Origin: Zarea fungicola
Taxonomy: Eukaryota; Ascomycota; Sordariomycetes; Hypocreales; Cordycipitaceae
Direction of reading: 5' to 3'
NCBI GenBank assembly: GCA_900169235.1
Contig: FWCC01000174.1
Coordinates: 1-64,000 of the forward strand
Length of the DNA stretch: 64,000 nt
Part shown: positions 23,101 through 34,400 of the stretch, piece by piece
Layout: each line of letters starts with the position of its first letter
Position numbering within the stretch: the first letter of the stretch is position 1
The notes under the pieces: model-generated
The model's input: only the letters and a program-made list of their open reading frames with translations
Told to the model about the DNA's origin: nothing
The model's database searches: none
Made by a program: the position numbers and the translations under genes

Positions 23101-23129
23101 TCGTCATAAGAGTGCGCTGATGCAGTCAT
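20127..23129 (-). CDS. Large helical-repeat protein, function unknown (PPR-like)
   Basis: A single uninterrupted frame of about 1,000 residues. I use the ATG at 23129 (MTASAHSYDD); a further in-frame ATG begins MTDEDDAIIQ and could be the true start. The sequence is almost entirely predicted alpha-helix. Segments such as YSQMRHDGIVPAGHCLFILVSNA and ALEYMLTMAYAGEFQEMRALLLFLI look like diverged pentatricopeptide-type helical pairs, which in fungi usually belong to mitochondrial RNA-processing or translation factors. There is no clear canonical repeat array, and a mitochondrial presequence is not obvious from either ATG, although the in-frame codons just upstream of 23129 read as an Arg-rich stretch. 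A seven-Gln run lies mid-C-terminal, and the tail is basic and Gly/Ser-rich. I recognise no catalytic motif. Confidence 0.6.
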   Translation of the reverse strand: MTASAHSYDDTLYPQVQPARLSFTLPRAWSSTESPTQHATMTDEDDAIIQKTTLATIDEARKRIDETADRHQDANKGEYTEMGLLTRVLERKKNYDEWQHRAAKSRSFSLPIVLLQIIIRHRALHRAADGQHLLQVLPSEAELQKRIAHIAEKRRCAQDDVSVYAHILAGKTDDERCGRLLEHRGQVPIHLLLFLLRPTSTLRDVATLRSLIDLYKPGNSDSASSTEAHAQMSSYLSPANYLKRLSLVAKHLVRTEPRLLVDLAEAACAFLRQCVETGDSRKRYVECCRSFNRALQIFQPKTHLLDKQIPVANAYFWESQRMLLTLSDTFERPLQVSGAGFRAIRNTLAGMPKNEAEKHSALLHAPSWPPYLTPGDGMDEITDPESNWSRTVEAGMLMQEAGFAKSDADESLDILKGLAPDGTPTIQQRTLAGGSHRIITAWEASIRATRDAHEAWGRFNEPLSKGAVPGVDEYAAMFEKLTLREASATSKLLPGDKARNFPAYRAANLADIEWAKTRPPSVSELYSQMRHDGIVPAGHCLFILVSNAPDLETANRYLVDAAAADPDIASLVSRTIDATALRSVGMGLFSAYISVLTKREDKHGWENLHRAIALAEARLGDKRSRWVSLVWGAILKGSSRPHSTLRMSRADQVKLVMAIGKRIDRGHRLNLANFAELNKSLRKIIRHDLPLLIDQLHNNEVAAGIPSKLPLRVLYDAAFAREGRNASRLGMDVTQQQQQQQDQPAPAPGELQSLVDYIKQEFRNLQRREASYQAAARDGHMSPLDRMLSRGDVVKSEHALEYMLTMAYAGEFQEMRALLLFLIGEWSQPDVVAALEELGGSDGDAVPASADFSEVLCVFRLLGEQMLLGTDTKDTNDGGGPGPPQDVVAAEMQSAIEEAGLPWRWPDVTAVQAYLRMQPHDSIRHVRSVLTQMRAQKRAAAQAQAETSGQGGQGREDDGSGGPQWHESLAGRFSESIGRPGKEGTRRKGSSSRWPFQARQ
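20907..20927. repeat. (CTG)7 microsatellite encoding poly-Gln
   Basis: Seven CTG units on the plus strand, read as seven Gln codons (CAG) in the minus-strand helical-repeat protein gene. Confidence 0.9.
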
Positions 23130-24324
23130 GTGGCGATGCAATAGACCCCTTGCACGTATTGCGCGACCCTGACACTAGCACACTGCATTAATACGGGAAA
23201 CAGTAGCCCGGGCTGCAAAGTCCTTACCCTTGCGCAGGGCTTTAGGCTCGGCGCATGCAGCGCTCCGCCAAGCTTCCATGCCGCGCTGCGAAGCATTCCG
23301 CTTCATGTTCGTCGTAGTAGACACTATCCTATGCACTGAAGGTAGTGGTGGCTTCTTGTGTAGGGTGGGTTGTTGCGCCCACTGGTGCTACAATGTGTTG
23401 CCAAAAGTCGAGGACGAAGCGCATCATCGAGGGAGGTATTGGGATTGAAATTAAAGCGGGTCTGGATCGGCAGTGGTGGTGTTGGTGCGGGTCTGTCACA
23501 GTTTGCAAAGTGGCCCTGTGTGGCCTTTGTTTGCTTTTACCGTTTTACCTCATTCCATCGCGTTCTTCAAAATGATGAGCACCGGCAGCATTTTGCTTGC
23601 TTCATGCACGGCGACGGACCAGTTTCTCTGAAGCGTTGCTCTTTAACTTAATACATACACCCACTGTATACAGTTTGCCTCTAGACCAAGTCAATGGTAT
23701 ATAGGGTAGACTGGCTAGCTATCGCAGTTCAATCTCCAGGGGCAGAAATGCGGCATGCCCATCATCTCGGCGCCGTTTGTGCTGCTACTTTATTAGGCGG
23801 ATCTCCACTGAATCAATTCAGGACATAACTAGCTAGGTATAAATGGCCAGGAAAGCAACTGCCGCTCTCTTTTCCTTCTTCGTCTGGTTCTCTTTTTTGT
23901 GTCTCGATTTGCCCTTATAGGACGCTCATTATGAGGTACTTGTAATATATGACCAAGTTATGACCAAGTTAAAACAATAAGTACTTGCGGGCAAACCTCT
24001 GGGAGAACCTCCAGCAGGCTGCTCGTGCCTACCTATGTATGCTGTCACGAAGTAGAAAATGGAACGCTACGACGCCAAAAGACGGACGGTATTTTCCCTT
24101 TTTTGTATTTTATTCCAGTCGCGACTTGCATAAAAACGTCTTTACCAATAGAGAGGCCTTGCCGCAATCATTCCGTAAAACATACGGTAGTCGGCTCAAG
24201 AACTTTGAATTTACTTTCAAATTAGACATGAATTTCTCTGCACCCTTTCACAAATTACCATAAAAACGAGAAGCACGCGACAGCCGGCTTATCAAGCATA
24301 GTGTTCATCGTTTTATTTTCTACA
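23130..24324. other. Intergenic region
   Basis: Promoter of the helical-repeat protein gene and 3' flank of the prefoldin gene. Only short unsupported open stretches are present. No RNA gene or repeat is recognised. Confidence 0.45.
24312..24317 (-). terminator. Poly(A) signal of prefoldin subunit 3
   Basis: AATAAA on the minus strand, 8 bp past the stop codon of the prefoldin gene. It is unusually close, so it may be fortuitous. Confidence 0.35.
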
Positions 24325-25285
24325 TTACTTTTCGTCTGGATTGCTAGCCGCTTTTGAATCTTCCTCTTCCTTCTTTTCTTTTCGCTTCTGTACAATCTCC
24401 CAATTGTACACTCGTGCTGTGGCCACCTCCATAGTCTATGTCGTGAAGAGGAGTCAGTCCCGACGCAGCTCAGACTTCCAAGTCTTGGCAGTTTGCTTAC
24501 CGTAATCTGCTCCCGGATAAAGTCAAGATCCTCTTCGCAGTTGGAGAGGCTCGTCTTTGCCGTCTTGAGCTTTGACTCGAGCAGCTCCTGGGCCTCGTCA
24601 ATGGGGTATGATAACATGACGTTTGCCTGTGCTTTGTGTCAGCCTTTGCATATATGAACGCTTCTTCTCTCCAAATCATTCTCACTCCTAGCCAAATGGA
24701 GACCTCTTCTGTGGGAGGAATGTTTGCGCGGGCGTATAGAGTGTCGTTGAGCTCAAAGGTCGTCTCGATGGGTTCGCTTTCATCCTGCAGCAGGGTGGAT
24801 TAGCCAAAGGTATATATCCTCGTCAAAAAAGGCCAGTCACAAACTTTTCGTAGCTTTAAAAACAAAACAGTGTCGAGTGTCTTTTGGATATCCGGAATCT
24901 TGTCTTTAAGCCCAGCCATGCGCCTCTGCAGGTTCATCTCCATGAATTGGTACTTTCTGCGTCACACCTATTAGCATGGCACTCGCTTGCCGAGCTTCAA
25001 CCCGTCCAGCAGCGCGGCCGGATCAACGGTCTTGGCAAGCATTCTCTGTGTAGAACACTCACGATATCAGCTCTTGGAAGTTTCGCAGTGTGCCCTCGAC
25101 CTCATCGCGCGAGGTGACATAGTCTTCGACCTTGTCGACAAACGGCGCCGTGGGAATTCCTCGAGGATTTGTCGACGTGTCGCCCTTGCCGCTGCGGAGG
25201 GAAAAAAAAAAGTCAGCTTGGAAGTGAGTAGATCCAGATGCATGTCAACTTACCTGGCAGCCACCTGCTTTCCTGTGCTAGCCAT
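24325..25285 (-). CDS. PAC10: Prefoldin subunit 3 (Pac10/VBP1 family)
   Basis: Alpha-type subunit of the hexameric prefoldin chaperone, which delivers unfolded actin and tubulin to the CCT chaperonin in the cytosol. Six short exons give 202 residues, the usual size. Introns are at 25192-25253, 24957-25062, 24785-24844, 24627-24685 and 24436-24500, and every junction restores the family sequence. Recognised blocks are GIPTAPFVDKVEDYV, KYQFMEMNLQRR, LARANIPPTEEV-like (here LYARANIPPTEEVSIWLGANVML), YPIDEAQELLESKLKTA, LDFIREQITTMEVATARVYNW and a Lys/Glu-rich C-terminus. The start MASTGKQVAA is the only ATG in exon 1. The two coiled-coil arms flank a central beta-hairpin region, as in the family. 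It is intron-dense compared with its neighbours. Confidence 0.93.
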
Positions 25286-25778
25286 GGTTGCAGTTGGAGC
25301 TTGTGAATGGCAAAGGTGCTGGAGCTTTCCAAGGCCATCACTGCCACAGCAAATGCATGGAGTAGGGTGGGCTGCCCGCTTGAGGGGCCGGTGGGGTGGC
25401 TTTACCAAGCTCTGACGCAGAACGTCAACGAGACAAAGTATTCTAGATTAATTCTAAAGAAGGCAAGTCGTCAATTGAACTTGGATTGGGAAACTCAGAA
25501 CCTTTCTATGTGGTTACAAGTACGGTTCGGGATTTTGTGACGCCCAGTATGATTAGATAGACCAAGCACGTCGCTTTACAATGTCGACTGCCATTCCATT
25601 CTCGTATCTCATATATTCTAATCTACAAAGCAACATAGCATCTCACCAGCCCCTAGTAGAAACTGTCGGGTATAATTGTCATTATTTTTCGTTTAAATTT
25701 TTTTTTTCCCTCTTTGGTCGCAGCCATCGCATCAGCCACCCTTCCAAAGGCCGCGTCCATAGTTCATCCCAGCCCCAG
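25286..25778. other. Intergenic region
   Basis: Promoter of the prefoldin gene and 3' flank of the VanZ-like gene. It contains a T-rich tract near 25690. No gene is seen. Confidence 0.45.
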
Positions 25779-26454
25779 TTACCTCTTCTTGTCGCTTGCC
25801 TGCGGCGTCGTGATATCTACGCCCTCTGCATTGTCACCCTCCTCCCAGTCATCTGGCGCATTCTCATCCCAGTTGTCCACCTCCTGCTCCAGCGTCTGTG
25901 CGGGTGCCGCGGCCGTCTTGCCCCCGACAACACCGTTCTCGTGGCCCTCGCCGAGCTCCAGGTCCTCCGCATCCTCGCCGGGGACTGCATTGTACGTCTT
26001 GCGCTGGCGCCGACGCTCGAGCATGCGCTTGTGGTACCACGAGCACAGACCCAGCCCGAGCAGGCTGCCCACGATGTTCGCGACGATGTCGTAGAGGTCA
26101 AAGTCCCGGTCGTTGGGCAGGACGCTCTGCAGAAACTCGGAGCCGACGCCGAGGACCAGCGTGCATATCACGAGCGTCATGTTAATTGTTCGCCGGCGAT
26201 TCGTGTCGACGACCCAGTAGAAGACGACGGTGAGGAGGAAAAAAGTGAGCAGGTGCAGCACCTTGTCGTTGACCAGGTGGCTGATCTGGAGTTTGGACAG
26301 ACCGGCATACGCTGCTAGAAGCAGAAGTAGCAGGAATATTCCTATGCACATGAGAACGAGGTCAGCAATGCTGCTCTGTCCGTCGCCGAACGGCAGTTAC
26401 AGGCCAGTTTGGTCGGCGTCCGGACATACCTGCGAAGCTAAACCGGATGCGCAT
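25779..26454 (-). CDS. VanZ-like integral membrane protein
   Basis: Two exons (intron 26342-26429, donor GTATGT, acceptor TAG) give 195 residues. There are four hydrophobic segments: AGIFLLLLLLAAYAGL, VLHLLTFFLLTVVFYWVV, MTLVICTLVLGVGSEFLQ and IVANIVGSLLGLGLC. The pattern K-LHLLTFF ... GSEFLQ...DLYDIVANIVGSLLG matches the VanZ-like fold, in which a conserved Asp-Asn pair (DIVAN) lies at the last membrane segment. A basic stretch (KRMLERRRQRK) and an acidic cytosolic tail follow. Bacterial VanZ proteins affect resistance to glycopeptides; the role of the fungal relatives is unknown. The start MRIRFSFA is the only one that places the short first exon in frame. No tie to the neighbouring NRPS can be shown. 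Confidence 0.8.
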
Positions 26455-27047
26455 TGTGCTGTGCGTCGCTGCGCCTCTATGTCGGCCTGCTTCTCTACGT
26501 CGTTATAAGAATCGGTGGTTCGATTTGCTCCAATACCTCGATGCAATGGAATGGGGGTGTTGCGATGGAACAGGCTGTTTTGAAGTTGGGCAATAATTAT
26601 TGGATGAGATGACGGGATAAGCTTAAAGCTGGGTGTCGCAAGCAGCAGCTTCCGCCAAGCTACGTAACCATTGTGAGAGCGCTAACCAGAAACGCATTCC
26701 TGTCAGCTTCCCATCAGGTGACTGACTCGACCGAAATTGCTTTCATTAAGCAGATTTAATTTAGTTATCCATCTAATTCAATAAAAATAAGTCCAACAAA
26801 AATAAATTCGATAAATATTCACCACATGTTTAAAGGCTGATTTACTGTTTGAGAGCGCCTGAGATTTTAAACGTCAAGGTAATTGAAACTATACTCTAGG
26901 AAATGTATACACCTGGATAGGATGTGACGAAAAAAAGTAGAAAAAAACAAGAAGAAAAATATAAGGAAATATACGGGAGAATAAAAGGAAAATAAGAGAA
27001 AAGAGAAAAACAAAAGAAATTGTAAGCTAAAAAGAACGTGTTGCAGT
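26455..27047. other. Intergenic region between the VanZ-like gene and the NRPS 3' end
   Basis: Promoter of the VanZ-like gene and the 3' region of the NRPS gene. The part at 26930-27040 is A-rich on the plus strand (T-rich in the NRPS transcript). No gene is seen. Confidence 0.45.
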
Positions 27048-28421
27048 CTAAAGACTTGCAATCTTATTCATGGTCACAGCCAGTGGCTCATCCTTGGCCT
27101 CCAACAGCGTCTGAACGGTACAGCAGAGTCGCTCCAGCAGCCAATTCGCCGCATCAGATGACAACAGCAAACTGCTAGCAATAATCTGCACCATGACACC
27201 CTTGGTCTCCGGATACGTAAATATGCCCACATACTTGGCCGGGACATCCGCAGGGTTCTGAAAGTATCCGACATGCACCGGCTGGCCATGCACATCAAAC
27301 GTAAAGTCCTCGTCAATGCCCTGGTGCTTGACAATCATGTCAAACCTGTACTCTCGTGGCCAGGCAGTGCTCTTCTTGATGATATCATCCAGCCCGAGAG
27401 AGTCGGCCTCGCCAATGAGGAGCTGTTGGCGCTGGATGGACGAAAAGAGCGCCGAGGGCGTCGTGCTGTCGGGCTCGAGCTGCGCACGCACGGGGACGGC
27501 ATTGTTGCACGGGCCGGCCACCTTGTCGATGCCGTCAAAGTTGGCGTTGCGACCCGCGACGAGGCCGCCATAGACTACATCGCGGCTGTCTAGGATGGAG
27601 GCGAGCAGTACAGCCCACGCCGCGCTGGTGACGGATGCGAGCGTGGTGTTTTCGGGAAGCGTTGGCAGCGAAACGGACTGCTGCACGACGATGCGGTGGG
27701 GGGAGTCATCGGCGCAGTCGCTCGCGTCATCGGATAGAATCTCTGGGAAGTTGGTCGGCTGAGCACCGTCGAGGAGCGTCTTCCAGTACGACACGGAACT
27801 GTCCTCGCGGGTCTTGGCGTACTTGAGATGGGTAGAAAACTCGACGGCAGGTTGCAGAGGCTTGGACTGGTAGTGGTCGAAGATGGCGGATATGATAATA
27901 GGGAAGCTAACGCCGTCATACTGGGAGTGGGATAATCGGACCACGAGCCGGCTCCCCTGCGTCTTGTGCTGGATCAACCAAAAGGTGGTGAGTGGGCGGC
28001 CGAGCAGAAATCCAACCTCGGTATCCCGGAGACAGGCTTCGTCAAAGGTTTCCGCAATGGTCTGCTCAGATTCGATGACGTGAAGAGAGATATGCAGACC
28101 CCTGAGCACGACCTGCCAGAAGCGGGCACGGCAACGAACAAATGCGGAGCGGAGAACAGCGAAATGGTCAACTGCAGCACGACAGCTTTCTTCTAAACGG
28201 CCAACATCTACGTCCTGGCCAATGTCAAAGTAAAAGTAGTTGAACCCTTGTTGCGGGCAGTCGACGCTCTGCTGAATGGTGTCTGCTTGGAAGGTAGCGG
28301 TCGGATAAATGTCTTCAACATCAAAACTAGGCAGCATTGTAGCAACATCTTTCTGAACAGCAGACCTCTCATGCTCATCGATTAGCTCAAATGGAGTAGC
28401 TAGAGCTGCTGCATAAATGTT
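27048..28421 (-). other. NRPS terminal condensation-like (CT) domain
   Basis: Residues 6516-6972 plus the stop codon. The family motif reads SHSQYDG near residue 6679. Ser in place of the first His (SHxxxDG) is the usual fungal CT form. These domains take the place of a thioesterase and close the ring between the last carbonyl and the starter residue. Confidence 0.82.
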
Positions 28422-31400
28422 GATTGTTGCTTTCATGGAGCGCGCCTGATCCTCCAAGACGGGAGATTTGGCAATGTCGGCGACTGTGAGTGTAATACCT
28501 TCGCTGCGAGACATGCTGACAAGCTTCATGGAAGCAATTGAATCTCCTCCTAGGCGGAAGAAATTGTCGTCGAGGCCAATGTTGTCTGCCTCAATGTTGA
28601 GGACCTGTGCCCAAAGCTGCTGTAGACGGCGCTGCGAGTCACTCTCGGGAAGACGCCTGCTTCCCTTGCGCTTGGCCTGCAAGTCGATGAGGTTCTGTGC
28701 AGTGAGGGCATCGCCCAAAGCTCGAAGCCGCTTCCTGTCAGTTTTGCCAGACGGTAGAAGAGGCAACTCGTGGATTCGAAAGAAAATTGTCGGTACCATG
28801 TACACAGGTAGTTGCTGGCTCAAGGCTGTGTCAATCTGAGCGTGGACGCGGACCAAATCAACACCTTCGGCAACCCTGACTGCGTCCAAAAGCAAAGCAG
28901 TTTGAGTAGCATCTTCCACTTGCATTGTGATGAATGCTGCGAGCATGGCCTTGTCTTTGCGCCCGCCTGGGGTGATGACCTCGGCCACCGCGTGATCCAC
29001 CAACGGAATGCAGCGATGAAGCTGATGTTCCACTTCGCCCAGTTCAAGACGTTGACCACGAAGCTTTGCTTGCATATCTTTACGTCCAAGATATGAGAGG
29101 GAACCATTGGCGTTGTACCGAACGAGATCACCAGTTTTGTAGAGGCGGCTGGAGCGTCCGAGACATGTTCTTGATCCGTCCAAGAGCCACTGTGGACTGT
29201 TGATGAATGCTTCAGCCGTCTTTTCTGGGCTGTTGAGATAGCCACGGGCAACAGTATGGCCCTCAATGAGAAGCTCACCGATGGATCCAATGGGGGCGAG
29301 CTTGTTGTGGTCTTGCTGGTCAACAACCCAGGTAGTACAGCCAACCGCGGTACCAATGCTGTCGTTTTGAGTTGACGTCTTGTCGTAGGCTTGCACTGTT
29401 GAACAGATTGCAGCTTCGGTAGGTCCGTATCCGTTCATAATACGAGGCACATGCTGCCATTGCATATAGTCTGAAGGCGCAATGGCCTCACCACAGAGTA
29501 TGAGTAGCTCGAGCTCTGGGACAGATGCCGGCTGAATTGTGCGAGCAACTGTAGGCGTGATTTGAAGAACATTGGCTCGAAGCGAGTTGAACACGCCTGC
29601 GAGATTGCTGAGTCTCTCGGTTTCAGAAGGCACGCAGATGCATCCACCCCAGACGAGGGTCGTGTAAATCTCGACGACGCATGCATCGAATGTGTAGGAT
29701 GAAAACTGCAAGACGCGGCTTGTTGGGTTGAATCCATATACACGCCCATGGTTGATGCAGCTTGTGGCTAGGGCACGATGCTCCAAGACAACACCCTTGG
29801 GTTTGCCTGTGCTGCCAGAGGTGAAAATGATATAAGTGCCGCTGGCAGGGAGGGAGCGATCCTTGAGTAGACTTGCTGTCGAAGTAGAAATAGGCTTAAG
29901 AGATCCCATTGTCTTCTCAGACACGGCCAAGGCTCTGAATCCAAGTGAAGATCCAACATCTTCATAGGCTTGAGACGTTAGCATTATACTCGCCTTCGTT
30001 TCTTTCAAAATGTAGGACTGTCTTTCCGGTGAGTCCTGGTAAGATATGTTGACAAACGTCGCACCAGCCTTGTTCACGGCGAGCATGGCAACAATTGTCC
30101 ACAAGGAGCGATCAAAGCACAAAGGCACAACAGCATCGGCTTCAACTCCGAGTGAAATGAGATGAGCAGCTAGCGTAGATGATAAGTCATCCAGCTCCTG
30201 ATATGTGAGGCTGCCATCCCAAGCGGCAATGGCTTGTGCATCGGAACGCAACTGTACTTGTTTGGCAATGAGATCCTGAATAGACGATTCAACCACCTCA
30301 GGAACGGATTTATTCCACTGCCAGAGCAGAGCTGATTCTCCTTCCGAGAACACATCGAGTTCTCCGACGAGTTTTCCAGGGCGAGCAGTAAGGGTCCTCA
30401 GGAGACCACCGAAGCGGGAGAGGAGATGCTCCATTTGCCATGCTGGCAGGACCGATGCGTCAAATGAGGACCGAATCTTGACGCCGCTGTCTGTCATGAA
30501 GCACTCGAGAGTCATAGCATAAGTTGAGAAGGATCCTTGACTCGAAGACGAGTTCCATTTTCCAAGAGCGTTCTCGTCACTAAAGTCATTCTCCTTGGGC
30601 TGAACAACCAGGAGTGTTTGGAAGTTGGAGGCGTTTCGCCCAACGCTTCCCAGCTTCGTAATACGCTGCAGACCAAATTGCTCAAACTCCACCATGTCCA
30701 TCGCATCCTCTTGAATAGCATTCAGAAACTCTGCAACCGTCTGAGTAGCATCGACAGTGGCGCGGACCGGCACAGTGGCAATGGTTGGGCCAACCACGTC
30801 GCCAACGCCAGGCAACGGGGCATTGCGACCTGAAACTGTCGCTCCAAACACAACATTTTGAGATCCAGTGTATTGGCTGATCAATATGGCCACTGCTGAT
30901 CTAATGACTGTTGCTGTTGTCGTTTGGTGACCCGCGCTGAAGTTAAACTCTGCAGTCAAAACGCTGCTCGCGATGGGCTCACGCACAGAGGAAGGGAGTT
31001 CCGGAAACACACCCAAACTTCCACTACCGAGATATTTCCTCCAATACAACTCGGCATCATTCCTGTTGTCCAACACGTACTTGACAAATGAATTGAATGC
31101 AGTTCCGAACCTGGGTTGAGCTTTGCTTAGATAGAGGTCGCAAACAGCATCCAGGACCAGGGACAGAGACCAGCCATCATAAAGAGCATGGTGCACTGTC
31201 CAAACAAAAATATCAGACCCGCCGTTCTTCTCATTGACGAGAGTAAATCTGCACAAGTCGTCTCCAAGTGACATTGCCGCCTCCGAGTCCATCTTCAGGA
31301 ATGACTGCAGGTCTGCGGAGACTGCCCACTGAATGGGCTTGCTGTGTACAACTTGGACAAGACCAGCAATGGAATGTTGAACAATTTTTGTGCATAAAAT

Positions 31401-34400
31401 GGGGCTAGATTGCACGATGCCTTCCCAGGCAGACTTGAACTCGTCAAGATTAATATCACTGGAAATCTCAAGCACTGCCTGGATAGTGTAATCTCCACTC
31501 CTCTTTGTCGTGAGAGACAGTAGCCCTTCCTGAAGAGGTGTGCAAGGGTACACGTCCTCAATATCACCTGGTTGAAGGGCAGCCAGAATAGAAACATCTT
31601 CAAGGATTGTAGCAGCATTTATATCTGGAACAAGAGAAAAAGGCTCCGTAGTGGCGATTGTCTTGTCAGCAACACAGGCAAACTTTGTCTGTGAGCCAAG
31701 GGCTGGGTGCTTGAAGATGTCGGCGACAGACAGGGAGACCCCCTCGGCTCGAGCGAGACCAACGAGCTTCATGGCGGCGATGGAGTCACCTCCCAGTCGG
31801 AAAAAGTTGTCTTCCAATGCAATGCTCTCCGCACTAATGGCCAGGGCCTTAGCCCAAAATCCTTGCAACTGCAGCTCGGCGGCGGTTTCAGGCACAGTTC
31901 TGATCTTAGCACTGTCAGCCTGCAGCTCAACAATCTGCTGTGCTGATATTCCGTTTCCAATCTGCAGCAGACGTTTCCTATCCGTCTTACCAGCTGTTGA
32001 AATTGGCATATCGGCAATCTTGAAGTAGATGGACGGAATCATGTACGGCGGTAGCGCCGCCGCCAGCTCTTCGTGTATACCCACTTGAACGTGTGTGAGC
32101 TCCACGCTATTGATGGTGATTGAAGTGCCACAGGTGATGATGTCGTCACTAACAGACTCGTTCTCAGTCAGGAAAACGGCCAGCATGGCCCTGTGCTTCT
32201 CTCCCCCGGGCATAATCACTTGCGCGGACACTTGCGTGGCGGCCGGGAGATGGATCTGGACGTGGTGGTCAACCTCACCGAGCTCGAAGCGTTGCCCTCG
32301 GATCTTGACTTGGTTGTCCTTTCGGCCAATGAAACTGATTGTGCCATCTGTGTTGTAGTATGCCAGGTCGCCGGTCTTGTACATGCGTCCTTGCCTCCCG
32401 GGTAGTCCGCAGCCGCCCGCTTGCAGCCATGCAGGACTCTCAACAAAAACTTCCTTTGTTTTCTCGATATTGTTGAGGTATCCTTCGGCAGTAGTCCAGC
32501 CCTCGAGCAGGAGTTCTCCGATGGCACCAATAGGGGAAAGTTTGTTGTGGTCCTCTGGGTCAACGATCCAGGCGGCGCATCCCGTGGGTTTACCGATGCA
32601 ACCTGCACGATGGCGGATTTCATCATAACGTCCAACCACTGCGTAAATAGCTGATTCGGTCGGTCCATAGCCATTGAAGATGGCTGGTACAGAGAGCCAC
32701 CTTTGATAGTCAGACTCCAATACCGCTTCTCCGCAAAGAACCAACGTCTGCAGTGTTGGTACACTTTCAGGCTCCAACATGCGTGCCACTGTCGGCGTTA
32801 TCATGCTCATGTTGACGCCGAATGAGCTAATGGCACCGGACAAGTTTGACAGGCGATCATTCTCGGAAGGAACACAAAGGCAGCCTCCGAACATGAGGGT
32901 GCCGAATATTTCAGATATCGCAGCGTCGAACGTGTAAGAAGAAAACTGGAGCATTCGTGCATTTTTGTTGAAACCGAATCGAGTTCCATGATGGAACAAG
33001 CTGGTTGATACCGAGCGATGTTTCAGAACCACGCCCTTTGGTTTGCCGGTGCTGCCAGAGGTAAACAACACGTACATAGGAGAGTCGGGGCTAACGACGG
33101 GAAGGATCGACTGGAGAGGCAATTTCTGAATAGACCTATGAGAAATAGTTATGCAACTGCAGCCAGACGGAAGCTGGATAGTTGATTGCGTCTCCGAAAC
33201 AACAACCACATGAGCTGCTGCTTCTTCCAGGATGAGCGCATGGCGGCTTGGTCCATCAGCAGGATTGAGGGGCAACCAGGCGTAACCGGCTCGATTGATG
33301 CCAATCATTGCAATGACTGCCAGGGTAGATTTTTCAATGCAGATGGGAATTATGGAAGCCTTTGCAAGCTTGAGCATAGAAAGACTATTGGCGAAGCGAG
33401 AAGATAAATCGTCCAGTTGCGCATAGGTATATGAGCCATCGAAGCCGCATAGTGCCAGCTGCCGGGGGCTGATCGATGCTTGCTGAACAAAAGTATCATG
33501 CGGACATGTATTTTGGAGCTGTGGAACTTCAATATTCCAATTCCACATCATGGAAATATCTTTTTCAGTCAGAATATTAACATCCCCGATCTTTTTATTA
33601 GGATTCATAGCGAGCTCCTGCGCTAGAAGGCTGAAGTGAGTAATCATGCTTGCCATTCTATCCTCTGAAACGATCTGAGAGTCAAAGCTAGTTCGGATCC
33701 TCATCCCGTCTTTGCCAAGCAAGCACTCAATCATCACAGCATAGCTTGTAAAGGCTGCAGTCTCTGTAGATGTCCGCCATGTTCCAAGACTGTCAGTCGA
33801 GTCAAGGTCTGCCTCTTCTGGCTGAACGACAAGGAGGGTTTGAAACTCGCAAGCGTTGGCGGCCTCCGTGCTGGCTTTTGCAATATTTTGAAGGCCAGTT
33901 TGTTCAAATTCAATCATCATGGTCGCGTTTTGTTGGATGCTCTCCAGGTATTCTTTGACAAGGAGGCTGTTTGCAGGCCTGAAACGGAGTGGCACCGTCG
34001 CGATAGTCGGTCCAACCATATCTTCAATACCCGGAACGGCAGCATTTCGACCAGAGACAACTGCTCCAAAAACTACATCTTTCGAAGCAGTAAATTGTGA
34101 GATAAGTAGCGACAAGGCACCGCGCAGAAGAGAAGACATTGTTGCAGTACTGGGCGCCTTCAAGCAAACGTCTCGCTCCAGTACCGCTGCTGGTTTCGGT
34201 TCCTTGATTGAAGAAGGCAACACTGGGAATGGCAAAAAATCTTCATCTGAGAAATAAGCCCTCCAGAAGTCATTTGATTGTTCTGTTTGTTGCTTTTGAA
34301 TGTGGCTGACGAATGCATTGAAAGACGGGCCGTCATATGGTGATGTGCGAGACAGTTCCTCCGCAAAGTAGTTGCGCGCAATTTGCTCCATGATTAGTGG

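Noticed and set aside
23843..23920. 25-codon frame resembling a signal peptide after a TATA-like sequence
   Set aside because: It ends in a stop without a convincing donor site, and the TATA-like sequence overlaps the start.
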